Of a stretch of 57,104 nt of DNA, positions 8,559 through 18,014 are shown in pieces. Below the pieces are notes generated by a model. That model did no database searches. It saw only the letters and a program-made list of their open reading frames with translations, and was not told the origin of the DNA. A program made the translations under genes and the position numbers. Every line of letters starts with the position of its first letter. Position 1 is the stretch's first letter. The DNA lies in assembly GCA_009377645.1 (NCBI GenBank), contig WHTQ01000020.1, positions 1-57,104 on the forward strand, written 5' to 3'. Source of the DNA: Micromonosporaceae bacterium. GTDB taxonomy: Bacteria > Actinomycetota > Actinomycetes > Mycobacteriales > Micromonosporaceae.

Positions 8559-9625
8559 GCCGGCCGCCCCTGGCCGCGTACCCGGGCGATGGCGCGCAGG
8601 ATCGCCTGCTCCGCGGCCTCCAGCCGGTCCCTGCCCAGCGGCGCGATACCGGCCCTCCGACCGCCCAGGAACTCCGCGAACGCCTCGGCGGTGGAGCGCG
8701 GCGTCACCCCGTACTCCTTGGTCAGCCGGGTGGTGTCCACCACCCGGCCGTGCACGAACAGGTCGAGCTGGTCCAGCCCGAAGCCCCCTCGCCCGAGCCG
8801 CTTGCCGAACGCCGCGGCCGCGGACAGCCCCGGCTCGATGACCGGCACCGGCAGCCGGCCGGCCCGGCGGATCGCCTGGTTGAGGGTGAGCACGCCCGGC
8901 CCGGCGACGTTGAAGGTGCCCGGGTGGTCCTCCACCACCGACCGGTGCAGGATCTCCAGCGCGTCCTGGACATGCACGAACTGCAGCCGCGGGTCCCGCC
9001 CCAGCACGGTCGGTACGACCGGCTGGGCGAAGTAGCGAGTGAGCGTGGTGTCGGCCGCCGGGCCGATCAGCGGTGCCAGCCGCAGGACGGTCGCGGTGAC
9101 CTCCGGGCAGTGCCGCCGGAACCCGCGGACGTACCCCTCGATGTCCAGGATGTCGCGGGCGAAGCCGCCCCGGGGCACCTCCCGGGGCTCGGTCTCCTCG
9201 GTGAACACCGCCGGGTCGCGGAACGAGGCACCGTACGCGGCGGTGGACGAGCGAACCACCAGCTTGCGCAGCCGGGGAGCGCGCTGGCAGGCGGCCAGCA
9301 GCTGCATGGTGCCGATGACGTTCTGCTCCTTCATGCCGGCCCGCCCCCCGACCGCCGGATCCGGGGCGGTGACCACCCCCAGGTGGACCACCGCCCGAGC
9401 GTCCAGGTTGGCCACGACGGTGGCACAGGCGGTCAGGTCGGACTCGACCAGCTCGACCCGGGCCAGCAGCGGGGCCAGCTCGGGCGGGGGTGAGCCGGCG
9501 TCCACCCCGATCACGTGGCCGACCCGCGGGTCGGCGGCCAGCCGGGAGGCGACCTGGGCGCCGAGGAACCGGCCGATCCCGGTGACCACCACGACCGACA
9601 GGTCGGCGGAGCTTCCGGAGCTCAC
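8555..9625 (-). CDS. NAD-dependent epimerase/dehydratase-like (extended SDR fold) protein
   Basis: The 356-residue protein has an extended-SDR Rossmann fold with nucleotide-binding VVVTGIGRFLGAQVASRL near the N-terminus, an acidic residue for NAD ribose in VIGVDAGS and the AVVHLGVV strand. SSTAAYG supplies the catalytic serine position, but I see no YxxxK at the usual place: the segment reads ARDILDIEGYVRGFR. The enzyme may have lost canonical chemistry or may act as a binding protein. Start GTG 9625 has no strong alternative. It is co-translated with the acyltransferase downstream; this pairing recurs in actinobacteria near bS22. Confidence 0.82.
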   Translation of the reverse strand: MSSGSSADLSVVVVTGIGRFLGAQVASRLAADPRVGHVIGVDAGSPPPELAPLLARVELVESDLTACATVVANLDARAVVHLGVVTAPDPAVGGRAGMKEQNVIGTMQLLAACQRAPRLRKLVVRSSTAAYGASFRDPAVFTEETEPREVPRGGFARDILDIEGYVRGFRRHCPEVTATVLRLAPLIGPAADTTLTRYFAQPVVPTVLGRDPRLQFVHVQDALEILHRSVVEDHPGTFNVAGPGVLTLNQAIRRAGRLPVPVIEPGLSAAAAFGKRLGRGGFGLDQLDLFVHGRVVDTTRLTKEYGVTPRSTAEAFAEFLGGRRAGIAPLGRDRLEAAEQAILRAIARVRGQGRPA

Positions 9626-9670
9626 GTACTCCTCCGAAATGCGCGACGATCCGCGCTAACGGTGCGCCCG

Positions 9671-9688
9671 CGGGCGGAGCTCCGCCCG
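9671..9688. terminator. Possible hairpin terminator between bS22 and the SDR-like gene
   Basis: CGGGCGGAGCTCCGCCCG is a perfect 18-bp palindrome lying just after the bS22 stop. It lacks a U tract, which is common in actinobacterial terminators, and could equally be an intragenic-type chance palindrome in GC-rich DNA. Confidence 0.4.
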
Positions 9689-9696
9689 GGTGGGCG

Positions 9697-9798
9697 TCAC
9701 TTCCCGAGGCGGCGGCGCTGGACGCGGGTCTTGCGCAGCAGCTTGCGATGCTTCTTCTTGGCCATGCGCTTGCGGCGCTTCTTGACCACCGAGCCCAT
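9697..9798 (-). CDS. Small ribosomal protein bS22 (AURKAIP1/COX24-domain protein)
   Basis: The product is a 33-residue, extremely basic protein containing [18 protein letters not shown] followed by a [10 protein letters not shown] end. It is nearly identical in layout to the 33-residue bS22 seen in the small subunit of Mycobacterium smegmatis ribosomes and shares the mitochondrial AURKAIP1/COX24 domain. It probably sits in the 30S subunit near the decoding region. The ATG at 9798 has AAAGG ten bases upstream. Genes this short are often missed by annotation. It lies between the SDR-like gene and the excisionase-type regulator, as in other actinobacteria. Confidence 0.9.
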   Translation of the reverse strand: MGSVVKKRRKRMAKKKHRKLLRKTRVQRRRLGK

Positions 9799-9891
9799 CT
9801 GGAGACAACCTTTCGCCATCGGCCGGTACGCGGAAGGCCCGCGCGGTCGGCGTCCAGCGTATCGGTTGCCCAGACAAAGCGAAAGCTGAGG

Positions 9892-10104
9892 TCAGGCCGG
9901 CTCCCGGAAGGCCTCCCGGAGGTAGGTGTGGACGGCGTGTTCGGGTACCCGGAACGACCGCCCGACCCGGACCGCGGTCAGGTCCCCGGCGTGCACCAGC
10001 CGGTAGACGGTCATCTTGGACACCCGCATCAGGGCCGCCACCTCGGCGACGGTCAGGAACTTCACACCCGTCAGCGCACCCTCGGAGGGTGTTGATCTCT
10101 GCAT
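9892..10104 (-). CDS. Helix-turn-helix (MerR/excisionase-type) DNA-binding protein
   Basis: The product is a 70-residue single-domain DNA-binding protein. FLTVAEVAALMRVSKMTVYRLVHAGDLTAVRVGRSFRVPEHAV is the complete winged-HTH of the SinR/excisionase (HTH_17) family, followed by a short helix. The BldC group has the same overall design, and a small regulator of this kind sits near bldN in Streptomyces. The ATG at 10104 is favoured over the GTG at 10110 because a GGGG run lies upstream at suitable spacing. Its targets are unknown. It is probably chromosomal and regulatory, because no integrase lies nearby. Confidence 0.85.
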   Translation of the reverse strand: MQRSTPSEGALTGVKFLTVAEVAALMRVSKMTVYRLVHAGDLTAVRVGRSFRVPEHAVHTYLREAFREPA

Positions 10105-10177
10105 GGTCACCCCCGGCTACGCACGTTCCACTAGTACGGTACCGGGACGGGTGAGGCGTCGTGAGCTTTCCTCGGAT

Positions 10178-11362
10178 TTACTCGCTGCGCAGGGCGGTCA
10201 CCGGGTCGAGCCGGCCGGCCCGCTGCGCCGGGATCACCCCGAACGCAATCCCGACCGCCGCCGAGACGCCGAAGGCCAGGGCCATCGACCACCCGGTGAC
10301 GGCCGCCGGGACCGGGCTCAGCTCGGCGGCGAGCAGGGCGGAGCCGACGCCCAGCCCGATCCCGAGCACGCCGCCCAGCGAGGTCAGCAGGACGGCCTCG
10401 AGCAGGAACTGGACCCCGATGTCGCGCGGGCGCGCGCCCACCGCCTTGCGCAGCCCGATCTCGCGCACCCGTTCCCGCACCGACACCAGCATGATGTTGG
10501 ACACCCCGACCCCGCCGACCAGCAGCGAGATCCCGGCGATCGCCGCCAGCACCCAGGTCAGGATGCCCAGGATGTCTCCGAGCACTCCGATGATCTCCTC
10601 CTGGGTGACCGCGCTGAACTCGGTCTCCGGGTGCCGCTCCCGCAGCTCGGCCACGATCTGGTCCCCGAGCGAGTCGATAGCGGACCGGTCCGGCGCCCGG
10701 ACCGCGATCGCGTCGATCCGTTCCGTGCCCAGCAACCGGTGTGCGGTAGTCACCGGGATGTGCACCTGGTCGTCCCGGTCCACCCCCAGCCCCTGCCCGA
10801 TCGACGCGAACACCCCGACCACCCGGAACCGGACCCCGGCGATCGTGACCTGCGACCCGATCGGCTCCCGCTCCCCGAACAGGTCCTGCGCCACCCGCGA
10901 ACCGAGTACCACCACCCGGCGGGCGGTGTCCACGTCGGACCTGGTCAGGTAGGAGCCGCGCCGCAGGTCCCGTACGAACACCTGCGGGGTGGTGTCCAGG
11001 ACCCCGAGCACGCTGGTGAACCGGGAAGCGTCGTCCGCGCGTACCGTCTCGCCGGAGGCCACCTGCACCGCCACCCGGTCCCGGTCCCCGACCACCTGGG
11101 CGACCGCCTCCACGTCCGCGAGGGTGAGCCGGGAGACCGCCGGCGCGGCGGTGAAGTTCGCCTCCCCGGGGAAGACCAGCAGCAGGTTCGAGCCGAGCCC
11201 CTCGACCTGCCGCTCCACCTCGTAGCGAGTGCCGGTGCCGATCGCCACCAGCACCACCACCGCCGCCACCCCGATCACCACCCCGAGCATGGTCAGCCCG
11301 CTGCGCAGCCGGTTGGCCCGCAATGCGCCCAGCGCCACCCGCCACGCCTCGGCCAGCCGCAT
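10178..11362 (-). CDS. MacB/FtsX-type ABC transporter permease
   Basis: The 394-residue permease of the MacB/LolC superfamily has one N-terminal transmembrane helix (about 20-43, MLGVVIGVAAVVVLVAIGTG). A large extracytoplasmic MacB-PCD domain spans about 50-260, and three C-terminal helices follow, including ILTWVLAAIAGISLLVGGVG, with the conserved cytosolic RERVREIGLRKAVGA. It should couple ATP hydrolysis to mechanotransmission across the envelope, with the adaptor encoded upstream. The ATG at 11362 overlaps the stop of the ATPase gene by one base. Substrate could be an antibiotic, peptide or lipid; nothing in the sequence decides this. Confidence 0.93.
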   Translation of the reverse strand: MRLAEAWRVALGALRANRLRSGLTMLGVVIGVAAVVVLVAIGTGTRYEVERQVEGLGSNLLLVFPGEANFTAAPAVSRLTLADVEAVAQVVGDRDRVAVQVASGETVRADDASRFTSVLGVLDTTPQVFVRDLRRGSYLTRSDVDTARRVVVLGSRVAQDLFGEREPIGSQVTIAGVRFRVVGVFASIGQGLGVDRDDQVHIPVTTAHRLLGTERIDAIAVRAPDRSAIDSLGDQIVAELRERHPETEFSAVTQEEIIGVLGDILGILTWVLAAIAGISLLVGGVGVSNIMLVSVRERVREIGLRKAVGARPRDIGVQFLLEAVLLTSLGGVLGIGLGVGSALLAAELSPVPAAVTGWSMALAFGVSAAVGIAFGVIPAQRAGRLDPVTALRSE

Positions 11363-12054
11363 CAGCCCACCACCTGCTCCACCACTTGACCGTCCCGCAT
11401 CACGATCTGGCGGCTGGCCCGGGCGGCCACCTCCCGGTCGTGGGTGACCAGCACCACCGCTACCCCGGAGCTGCGGTTGAGCCTTTCCAGCAGGCCAAGC
11501 ACCGCCTCGCCGGTGGCGGTGTCGAGGTTGCCGGTCGGCTCGTCGGCCAGCAGCACGGACGGGTCGGTGACCAGCGCCCGGGCGATCGCCACCCGCTGCT
11601 GCTCGCCGCCGGAGAGCTGGTTCGGCCGGTGGTCCAGCCGGTGCGACAGCCCGACCTCGCCCAGCATCGCCGCCGCCCGCTGCCGCCGGGCCCGGGCCGA
11701 GGTACCGCGGTAGACCAGCGGCAGCGCCACGTTGTCCACCGCGGAGGTACGCGGGAGCAGGTGGAACGACTGGAACACGAACCCGACCAGCTGGTTGCGC
11801 AGCTGGGCGAGCTGGTTCGGGGTGAGCGTGGCGACGTCCCGGCCGCCGATCGCCAGCCGGCCGCCAGTGGGCTGGTCCAGCCCGCCCAGCAGGTGCATCA
11901 GGGTCGACTTGCCGGATCCGGACGGCCCGACCACGGCCAGGTAGTCACCCGGCTCGACCCGCAGCGACACACCCCGCAGCGCGGTCACCGTGGTCGCCCC
12001 CATCGGATAGGTACGCCAGACCGCGTCGGCCTCGATCGCCGGGGCCACGGTCAC
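11362..12054 (-). CDS. MacB/LolD-type ABC transporter ATP-binding protein
   Basis: The 230-residue nucleotide-binding subunit has Walker [10 protein letters not shown], signature [15 protein letters not shown], Walker [13 protein letters not shown] and the switch histidine in VVLVTHDRE. The EPTGNLD wording is diagnostic of the LolD/MacB/FtsE group. It powers the permease encoded just downstream and works with the HlyD-like adaptor encoded upstream. A GTG at 12054 starts it. Between it and the adaptor gene is a 50-bp hairpin repeat. Confidence 0.94.
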   Translation of the reverse strand: MTVAPAIEADAVWRTYPMGATTVTALRGVSLRVEPGDYLAVVGPSGSGKSTLMHLLGGLDQPTGGRLAIGGRDVATLTPNQLAQLRNQLVGFVFQSFHLLPRTSAVDNVALPLVYRGTSARARRQRAAAMLGEVGLSHRLDHRPNQLSGGEQQRVAIARALVTDPSVLLADEPTGNLDTATGEAVLGLLERLNRSSGVAVVLVTHDREVAARASRQIVMRDGQVVEQVVG

Positions 12055-12068
12055 GGCGGCTCACCTGT

Positions 12069-12118
12069 AGATCTTGGACGCTGGTTGCCCCGATAGGGGC
12101 CATCAGCGTCCAAGATCT
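12069..12118. repeat. GATCTTGGAC palindromic repeat in the exporter operon
   Basis: The 15-bp perfect arms are AGATCTTGGACGCTG (12069-12083) and CAGCGTCCAAGATCT (12104-12118). An inner hairpin GCCCC-GATA-GGGGC lies at 12087-12100. The element sits between the adaptor stop and the ATPase start. It may be a dispersed REP-like element and could act as a processing or attenuation stem in the operon mRNA. Confidence 0.8.
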
Positions 12119-12136
12119 CGAAGGATCCGGTGGTGG

Positions 12137-13522
12137 TCATGGCAGGCGCTGGCCCTCGGTGACCCGGTCGGCTCCGCGCACCACGATCCGGTCGCCGGGG
12201 CGCAGCCCGGACACGATCTCCACCACGTCCCGACCCTGCACCCCCAGGGTCACCGGGATCCGGACCGCCTGCCCGTCCTGGACCGCCCACACCACGTCGG
12301 CGTCCGCCACCCGCAGGACCGCCGCCGCCGGCACCGCGACCGTGCCGACCGCCTCGCCGACCCGCAGGTGAGCCACCGCGCTCATCCCCGGGCGAGGTGA
12401 CGGTGCGGCGGTCCCGTCCCCGGAACGCCCGGCCTGCAGAGTCAGCCGGACTCCGTACGCCACGCCGCCGCGGGCGGACGGGGTGGGCAGCAGGTCCACC
12501 GCGGTAACCGTGGCCGGGTAGCGGGCGCCCGGGGCGGCGTCCAGCTCCACCTCGGCGCCGACCCCCGGCTCGACCAGCAGCACGTCGGTCTCGTCCACCT
12601 GCGCCACCGCACCCAGCTCGGTGACGTCCACCACGGTCAGCATGGCGGTCCCGGCGCTGACCGGGGCGCCGGCCGACGGCACCGGGTCCACCCCAGGCGG
12701 CGGTCCGGACCCGCCCGGCCCGGCCGGTAGTCCCCCCGGCAGGTCGCCGGCGGCGGCCGCGTCGCCCGCCGCGGCCCCTGCCCCGGCTGCGCCGAGCAGG
12801 TCGCCCAGCAGGTCGGAGGAGCCGCCCCCGGCGGCGGTCCCGCCCAGCTGCACCGTCCCGTCGAACGGCGCCCGGAGGGTCAGCTCACCCACAGTGGCCT
12901 CCGCCAGCTCGTACGCCTGCTCGGCCTGCAGCCGCTGGGCGGCGCCCAGGGCGGCCACCGCGGAGCCGAGCGAGGCCACTCCCTGCTGCACCGACCGCAC
13001 CGCCGCCCGGGCCGCGGCGGACGCCATCTCGTACTGCTCCCGGGCGGCGTCCACCTGCGCCTGCAGCGCCTCCCGCAGCCGGTCGTCGGCCAGCTGGTCG
13101 GCGGCCTGCCGGGCCTGGTCGAACGCCCGCCCGGCCGCCTCGTCGGTGGCGTCCTGGGTGGCGGTCAGCTCCCCGGCGCCGCCGGACGGAACGGCGGTCG
13201 CCTGACTGGCCAGCGCCAGCGCCTCGCCGGCCTGCTCCAGCCGGCGATGCGCACCCGGCGAGTCGATCACCGCCAGCACCTGGCCCTCGGTGACCTCGGT
13301 GCCGGGCCCGACCCGCAGCTCGGCCAGCGTGCCGTCGGCGACCGCGGTCAGGGTGGCGGCCGCGGTCGCGACCACCGCCGCCGGGGCGTCCACCACCTCG
13401 ACCACGTCCGCCCGCCCGACCTCCGCCAGGTCGATCCCGTCCCCGCCGTCGTCACAGGAGACGGCGGTCAGGGACAGCAGCAGGATCGAGGCAGCGCTTA
13501 GCGCGAGGGGTCCGCGACGCAC
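12137..13522 (-). CDS. HlyD/MacA-like periplasmic adaptor lipoprotein
   Basis: The 461-residue protein has a lipoprotein signal peptide ending in LTAVSC (Cys at about 23). A split biotinyl-lipoyl domain surrounds GTLAELRVGPGTEVTEGQVLAVIDS and ELTLRAPFDGTVQLGG. Between these halves is a long Ala/Gln-rich coiled-coil hairpin (about 90-215). A Gly/Pro-rich insertion at about 230-285 and beta-barrel and membrane-proximal domains follow. It matches membrane fusion proteins of MacAB-type exporters as found in Gram-positives, where the protein is anchored outside the membrane. The GTG at 13522 starts the three-gene operon adaptor-ATPase-permease. The disordered Gly/Ala insertion inside the lipoyl region is unusual. 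Confidence 0.9.
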   Translation of the reverse strand: MRRGPLALSAASILLLSLTAVSCDDGGDGIDLAEVGRADVVEVVDAPAAVVATAAATLTAVADGTLAELRVGPGTEVTEGQVLAVIDSPGAHRRLEQAGEALALASQATAVPSGGAGELTATQDATDEAAGRAFDQARQAADQLADDRLREALQAQVDAAREQYEMASAAARAAVRSVQQGVASLGSAVAALGAAQRLQAEQAYELAEATVGELTLRAPFDGTVQLGGTAAGGGSSDLLGDLLGAAGAGAAAGDAAAAGDLPGGLPAGPGGSGPPPGVDPVPSAGAPVSAGTAMLTVVDVTELGAVAQVDETDVLLVEPGVGAEVELDAAPGARYPATVTAVDLLPTPSARGGVAYGVRLTLQAGRSGDGTAAPSPRPGMSAVAHLRVGEAVGTVAVPAAAVLRVADADVVWAVQDGQAVRIPVTLGVQGRDVVEIVSGLRPGDRIVVRGADRVTEGQRLP

Positions 13523-13568
13523 GCTGCCATGCTAGCCACGGCCCCGGCGCGCGCCGACCGGCCGGCAA

Positions 13569-13584
13569 TCGATCATGGAGTTGC
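13569..13584. repeat. Solitary arm of the GATCATGGAGTT repeat
   Basis: TCGATCATGGAGTTGC repeats the left arm of the hemA-embedded element (1504-1518), followed by GGCAA. No matching right arm is present within 60 bp. It lies in the 74-bp gap between the adaptor start and the aldose epimerase stop and looks like a decayed or truncated copy. Confidence 0.7.
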
Positions 13585-13596
13585 GGCAAGCCGGGA

Positions 13597-14529
13597 TCAA
13601 CGCGCTAAGGAGAGGCGCCAGGTGGCGTGCCAGGTCGCGCCGGGCTCCAGCGTGACCACGTCCCGGCCGGACCGGAACGCATCCGGCGGGCAGGTCATCG
13701 GCTCCACCGCGACCGCCCGGCGACGCCGGTCCCCGGGCAGGGTGTCGCCGGTGAAGACCTGCCAGTAGTGGAAGTTGGAGTCGGCCCAGACGGACAGGGC
13801 GGCGCCGTCGGGGGTGGTGAGGGTGACGGTGGAGCCGCCGTCGCGGTCGGGGGTGAGGGTGCCGAAGGTGGTGTCGAGCACCGCCTCGCCGATCGACCGG
13901 GGGGTGGTGAAGTCCCAGTCCGTGCCGTCGGTCTTGGCGGCGCCGATCGGCAGCATCCGGGTGTCGGTCAGCAGCCGGGACCGGGCCGGGACCGCCAATC
14001 GGAGATCCGCGACCGGGGTGTCGGGCGGGCGGAGATACGGGTGGACGGCGAGGCCGAACGGCGCCGAAGTCCCGGCCAGGTTGGTGACGTGGTGGGTGGC
14101 GGCCAGACCGGCCGAGGAGAGGGACCAGACGGTCCGCAGGGACAACGACCACGGGTAGCCGGGTTGCGCGGGCAGGGTGCACTGGCAGGTGACCGAGGAG
14201 CCGGAGGTGTCGACCAGCCGCCAGGGCAGCCACCGCACCAGCCCGTGCATCGCGGTGTGCCGGTCCGGCTCGGTGAGCGGAAGCTGGTGCGCGACCCCGG
14301 CGAACGAGTACCGCCCGTCCCGGATCCGGTTCGGCCACGGTGCGAGCACCTGTCCGGCACCGCCCGGGCAGAGCTCACCCGCCCGGTAACCATCGAGCAG
14401 GTCCACTCCGCCCACCCGCCACCGCCGCACCCCGCCACCGATCTCGACCAGGACCGCCTGCTGGTCCTGGTACGAGATGGTCCACTGTGCACCGGACGGG
14501 GCTGGCGCATCCTCCATGCCGGTTACCAT
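13597..14529 (-). CDS. Aldose 1-epimerase family protein
   Basis: The 310-residue galactose-mutarotase-like protein interconverts alpha and beta anomers of a sugar or sugar phosphate in the cytosol. The beta-sandwich family motifs are visible: LAPWPNRIRDGRYSF, HGLVRWLPW (conserved His), FGLAVHPYLR with the catalytic His, and FHYWQVFTGD. The catalytic Glu near the C-terminus is likely the one in AVAVEPMTCPPDAF. The ATG at 14529 is used here, but the ATG four codons later (14517) is equally possible since neither has a clear ribosome-binding site. The gene stands alone between the exporter and pdxH. Confidence 0.9.
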   Translation of the reverse strand: MVTGMEDAPAPSGAQWTISYQDQQAVLVEIGGGVRRWRVGGVDLLDGYRAGELCPGGAGQVLAPWPNRIRDGRYSFAGVAHQLPLTEPDRHTAMHGLVRWLPWRLVDTSGSSVTCQCTLPAQPGYPWSLSLRTVWSLSSAGLAATHHVTNLAGTSAPFGLAVHPYLRPPDTPVADLRLAVPARSRLLTDTRMLPIGAAKTDGTDWDFTTPRSIGEAVLDTTFGTLTPDRDGGSTVTLTTPDGAALSVWADSNFHYWQVFTGDTLPGDRRRRAVAVEPMTCPPDAFRSGRDVVTLEPGATWHATWRLSLAR

Positions 14530-14562
14530 ATAGTGCCCGGCCGGGACTCGCTGGGCAGCCGG

Positions 14563-15210
14563 TCATGGCGCGAGCCGTTCCACCACCCAGCCCCCGCCGG
14601 CCAGGCGGTACCGGAGCCGGTCGTGCAGGCGGTCCGGCCGGCCCTGCCAGAACTCCACGGTGTCCGGCACCACCCGCAGCCCGCCCCAGTGCGCCGGAAC
14701 CGGCACCTGCTCCGGGAACCGGTCGGCCGCGTCCGCGTAGGCCCGGTCCAGCTCGGCGCGGGAGGCCAGCACCCGCGACTGCGGGCTGGCCCACGCGCCG
14801 AGCTGGGCGCCGCGCGGGCGCTGCGCGAAGTAGGCACCGACCTCGTCCCGCGGCACCTGGCCGACGGTGCCGCAGACCACCACCTGCCGGTGCAGCGGCA
14901 GCCAGCTGAACACCAGGCTGGCGTACGGGTTGGCGAGCGCCTCGGTCGCCTTCCTGGAGCGCAGGTTCGTGAAGCACACGAAGCCCCGGTGGTCGTACCC
15001 CTTGAGCAGGACGGTACGCGCGCTGGGCCGCCCGGCCGGGTCGGCGGTGGCGAGCGTCATAGCGTTCGGCTCCGGCACTGCGGCGGCGATCGCGGCGGCC
15101 AGCCAGGCACCGAACTGGCTCGGCCAGTCGGCGGCCAGGTCCGACTCGGCCAGGCCGGCGGTTTCGTAGTCCCGCCGCATCCGCGCGACATCCGGTGTGT
15201 CCTGGGTCAC
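14563..15210 (-). CDS. pdxH: Pyridoxamine 5'-phosphate oxidase
   Basis: The 215-residue FMN enzyme oxidises pyridoxamine- or pyridoxine-5'-phosphate to pyridoxal phosphate. The N-terminal [15 protein letters not shown] is the usual PNPOx opening. FMN and substrate contacts include [20 protein letters not shown] and [17 protein letters not shown]. Further matches are [25 protein letters not shown] and the C-terminal LHDRLRYRL. All blocks of the family are present at standard length. The GTG at 15210 has GGGAAG upstream. It is divergent from citrate synthase, and its PLP product is the cofactor of SerC encoded nearby. Confidence 0.96.
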   Translation of the reverse strand: MTQDTPDVARMRRDYETAGLAESDLAADWPSQFGAWLAAAIAAAVPEPNAMTLATADPAGRPSARTVLLKGYDHRGFVCFTNLRSRKATEALANPYASLVFSWLPLHRQVVVCGTVGQVPRDEVGAYFAQRPRGAQLGAWASPQSRVLASRAELDRAYADAADRFPEQVPVPAHWGGLRVVPDTVEFWQGRPDRLHDRLRYRLAGGGWVVERLAP

Positions 15211-15346
15211 GTAGCCATCTTCCCGTACCGGGCCGGGCGGGCGGGGCGTGCTCCGGGGCTGCGGCGTGGGGCAAGATGGCGGGAGGGACGGGCAAACCTC
15301 GCCGGCACGACGCCTGCGCACGACGGAACCACGGGGAGAGAGCAAA

Positions 15347-16456
15347 ATGTCCGATTTCAAGCCTGGCCTGGAGGGTGTCGTCGCCTTCGAGACCGAGATC
15401 GCCGAGCCCGACAAGGAGGGCAGCGCGCTCCGGTATCGAGGCGTCGACATCGAGGACTTGATCGGGCGGGTCTCGTTCGCCAACGTGTGGGCGTTGCTAG
15501 TGGACGGCGAGTTCGGGCCCGGCCTGCCGCCGGCCGAGCCGTTCCCGGTACCGGTGCACTCCGGCGACATCCGGGTCGACGTGCAGTCCGCGGTCGCCAT
15601 GCTGGCGCCCTACTACGGCTTGCGGCAGCTGCTGGACATCTCCGACCAGCAGGCCCGCAGCGACCTGGCCCGGGTGTCGGTGACCGCCCTGTCGTTCGTG
15701 GCCCAGGCCGCCCGCGGGCTCGGGTTGCCGGCGGTCCCGCAGCGGGAGATCGACGAAGCGAACACCATCGTGGAACGGTTCATGAAGCGATGGCGCGGCG
15801 AGCCGGACCCGCGGCACGTGCAGGCGGTCGACGCCTACTTCACCTCCGCCGCCGAGCACGGCCTGAATGCGTCCACTTTCACCGCCCGGATCTGCGCCTC
15901 CACCGGTGCCGACGCCGCCGCCTGCATCTCGTCCGGGATCGGCGCGCTGTCCGGGCCGCTGCACGGCGGTGCCCCGACCCGGGTGCTGCACATGATCGAG
16001 GCGGTGGAGCGCAGCGGCGACGCCGAGGGGTACGTGCGGGGGGTGCTGGACCGGGGCGAGCGGCTGATGGGGTTCGGGCACCGGGTCTACCGGGCCGAGG
16101 ACCCGCGCGCCCGGGTGCTCCGGCGGGCCGCCCGCGACCTCGGCGCCCCCCGGTACGAGGTGGCCGACGCGCTGGAGAAGGCGGCGCTGTCCGAGCTGCA
16201 CGCCCGCCGGCCGGACCGGGTGCTGGCGACCAATGTGGAGTTCTGGTCGGCAGTGGTGCTGGACTTCGCCGAGGTCCCGGCGCACATGTTCACGTCCATG
16301 TTCACCTGTGCCCGGACCGCCGGCTGGAGCGCGCACATCCTGGAGCAGAAGCGGCTGGACCGGCTGATCCGACCGGCGGCCCGCTACGTCGGGCCGGAGG
16401 CGCGGCCACCGGAGGCGGTCGAGGGTTGGCAGTCGATCCCGCACGTCGACCGATAG
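15347..16456 (+). CDS. Citrate synthase (type 2 / CitA-like)
   Basis: This 369-residue member of the citrate synthase family condenses oxaloacetate with an acyl-CoA. The oxaloacetate-binding histidines lie in GPLHGGAP and GFGHRVYR (FGHRVY block, catalytic His), and the catalytic Asp region is [23 protein letters not shown]. The N-terminal [21 protein letters not shown] is also characteristic. It is shorter than the hexameric GltA type and resembles the second, short citrate synthases of actinomycetes; a 2-methylcitrate synthase role cannot be excluded. The ATG at 15347 follows GGGGAGAG. Confidence 0.92.
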   Translation: MSDFKPGLEGVVAFETEIAEPDKEGSALRYRGVDIEDLIGRVSFANVWALLVDGEFGPGLPPAEPFPVPVHSGDIRVDVQSAVAMLAPYYGLRQLLDISDQQARSDLARVSVTALSFVAQAARGLGLPAVPQREIDEANTIVERFMKRWRGEPDPRHVQAVDAYFTSAAEHGLNASTFTARICASTGADAAACISSGIGALSGPLHGGAPTRVLHMIEAVERSGDAEGYVRGVLDRGERLMGFGHRVYRAEDPRARVLRRAARDLGAPRYEVADALEKAALSELHARRPDRVLATNVEFWSAVVLDFAEVPAHMFTSMFTCARTAGWSAHILEQKRLDRLIRPAARYVGPEARPPEAVEGWQSIPHVDR

Positions 16457-16483
16457 TTAGTCCCAGCCGGTAGTCTCGGCCGG

Positions 16484-16745
16484 GTGGTTCGCAAGCGGGT
16501 GGTGGTCTCCGGGCTCGTACAGGGCGTGTTCTTCCGGGACAGCTGCCGGCGGTTGGCCGGCGAGCAGGGCGTGGCCGGCTGGGTGCGCAACCGGCCGGAC
16601 GGCACCGTGGAGGCGGTCTTCGAAGGCCCGGCCGAGCGGGTGGACCGGATGGCGGGCTGGGCGCGGCACGGGCCGGCCGGGGCGGTGGTGGAGCGGGTGA
16701 CTGTTCACGACGAGCCACCCGAGGGGCTGTCCCGGTTTCAGATCC

Positions 16746-16750
<5 letters not shown>
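16484..16750 (+). CDS. acyP: Acylphosphatase
   Basis: The 88-residue enzyme hydrolyses carboxyl-phosphate bonds such as acetyl phosphate or carbamoyl phosphate. The signature VSGLVQGVFFRDSCRRLA contains the catalytic Arg and phosphate loop, and GWVRNRPDGTVEAVFEG contains the catalytic Asn and second conserved strand. Length is standard. The GTG at 16484 lies 27 bp after the citrate synthase stop, so they may be cotranscribed. Confidence 0.95.
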
Positions 16751-17971
<1,221 letters not shown>

Positions 17972-18014
17972 CGGAACTCGCTGGCCGGGCCCGAGGCCGG
18001 CGCCCTGCCAACGA

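Noticed and set aside
9892-10104. Excisionase of an integrated element
   Set aside because: The fold is shared by chromosomal regulators, and there is no integrase, attachment site or phage gene nearby.
13627-16473. A 948-codon open frame on the plus strand
   Set aside because: It runs antisense to the aldose epimerase and pdxH and then out of frame through citrate synthase; its product is Arg/Gly/Pro low complexity, typical of shadow frames in GC-rich DNA.
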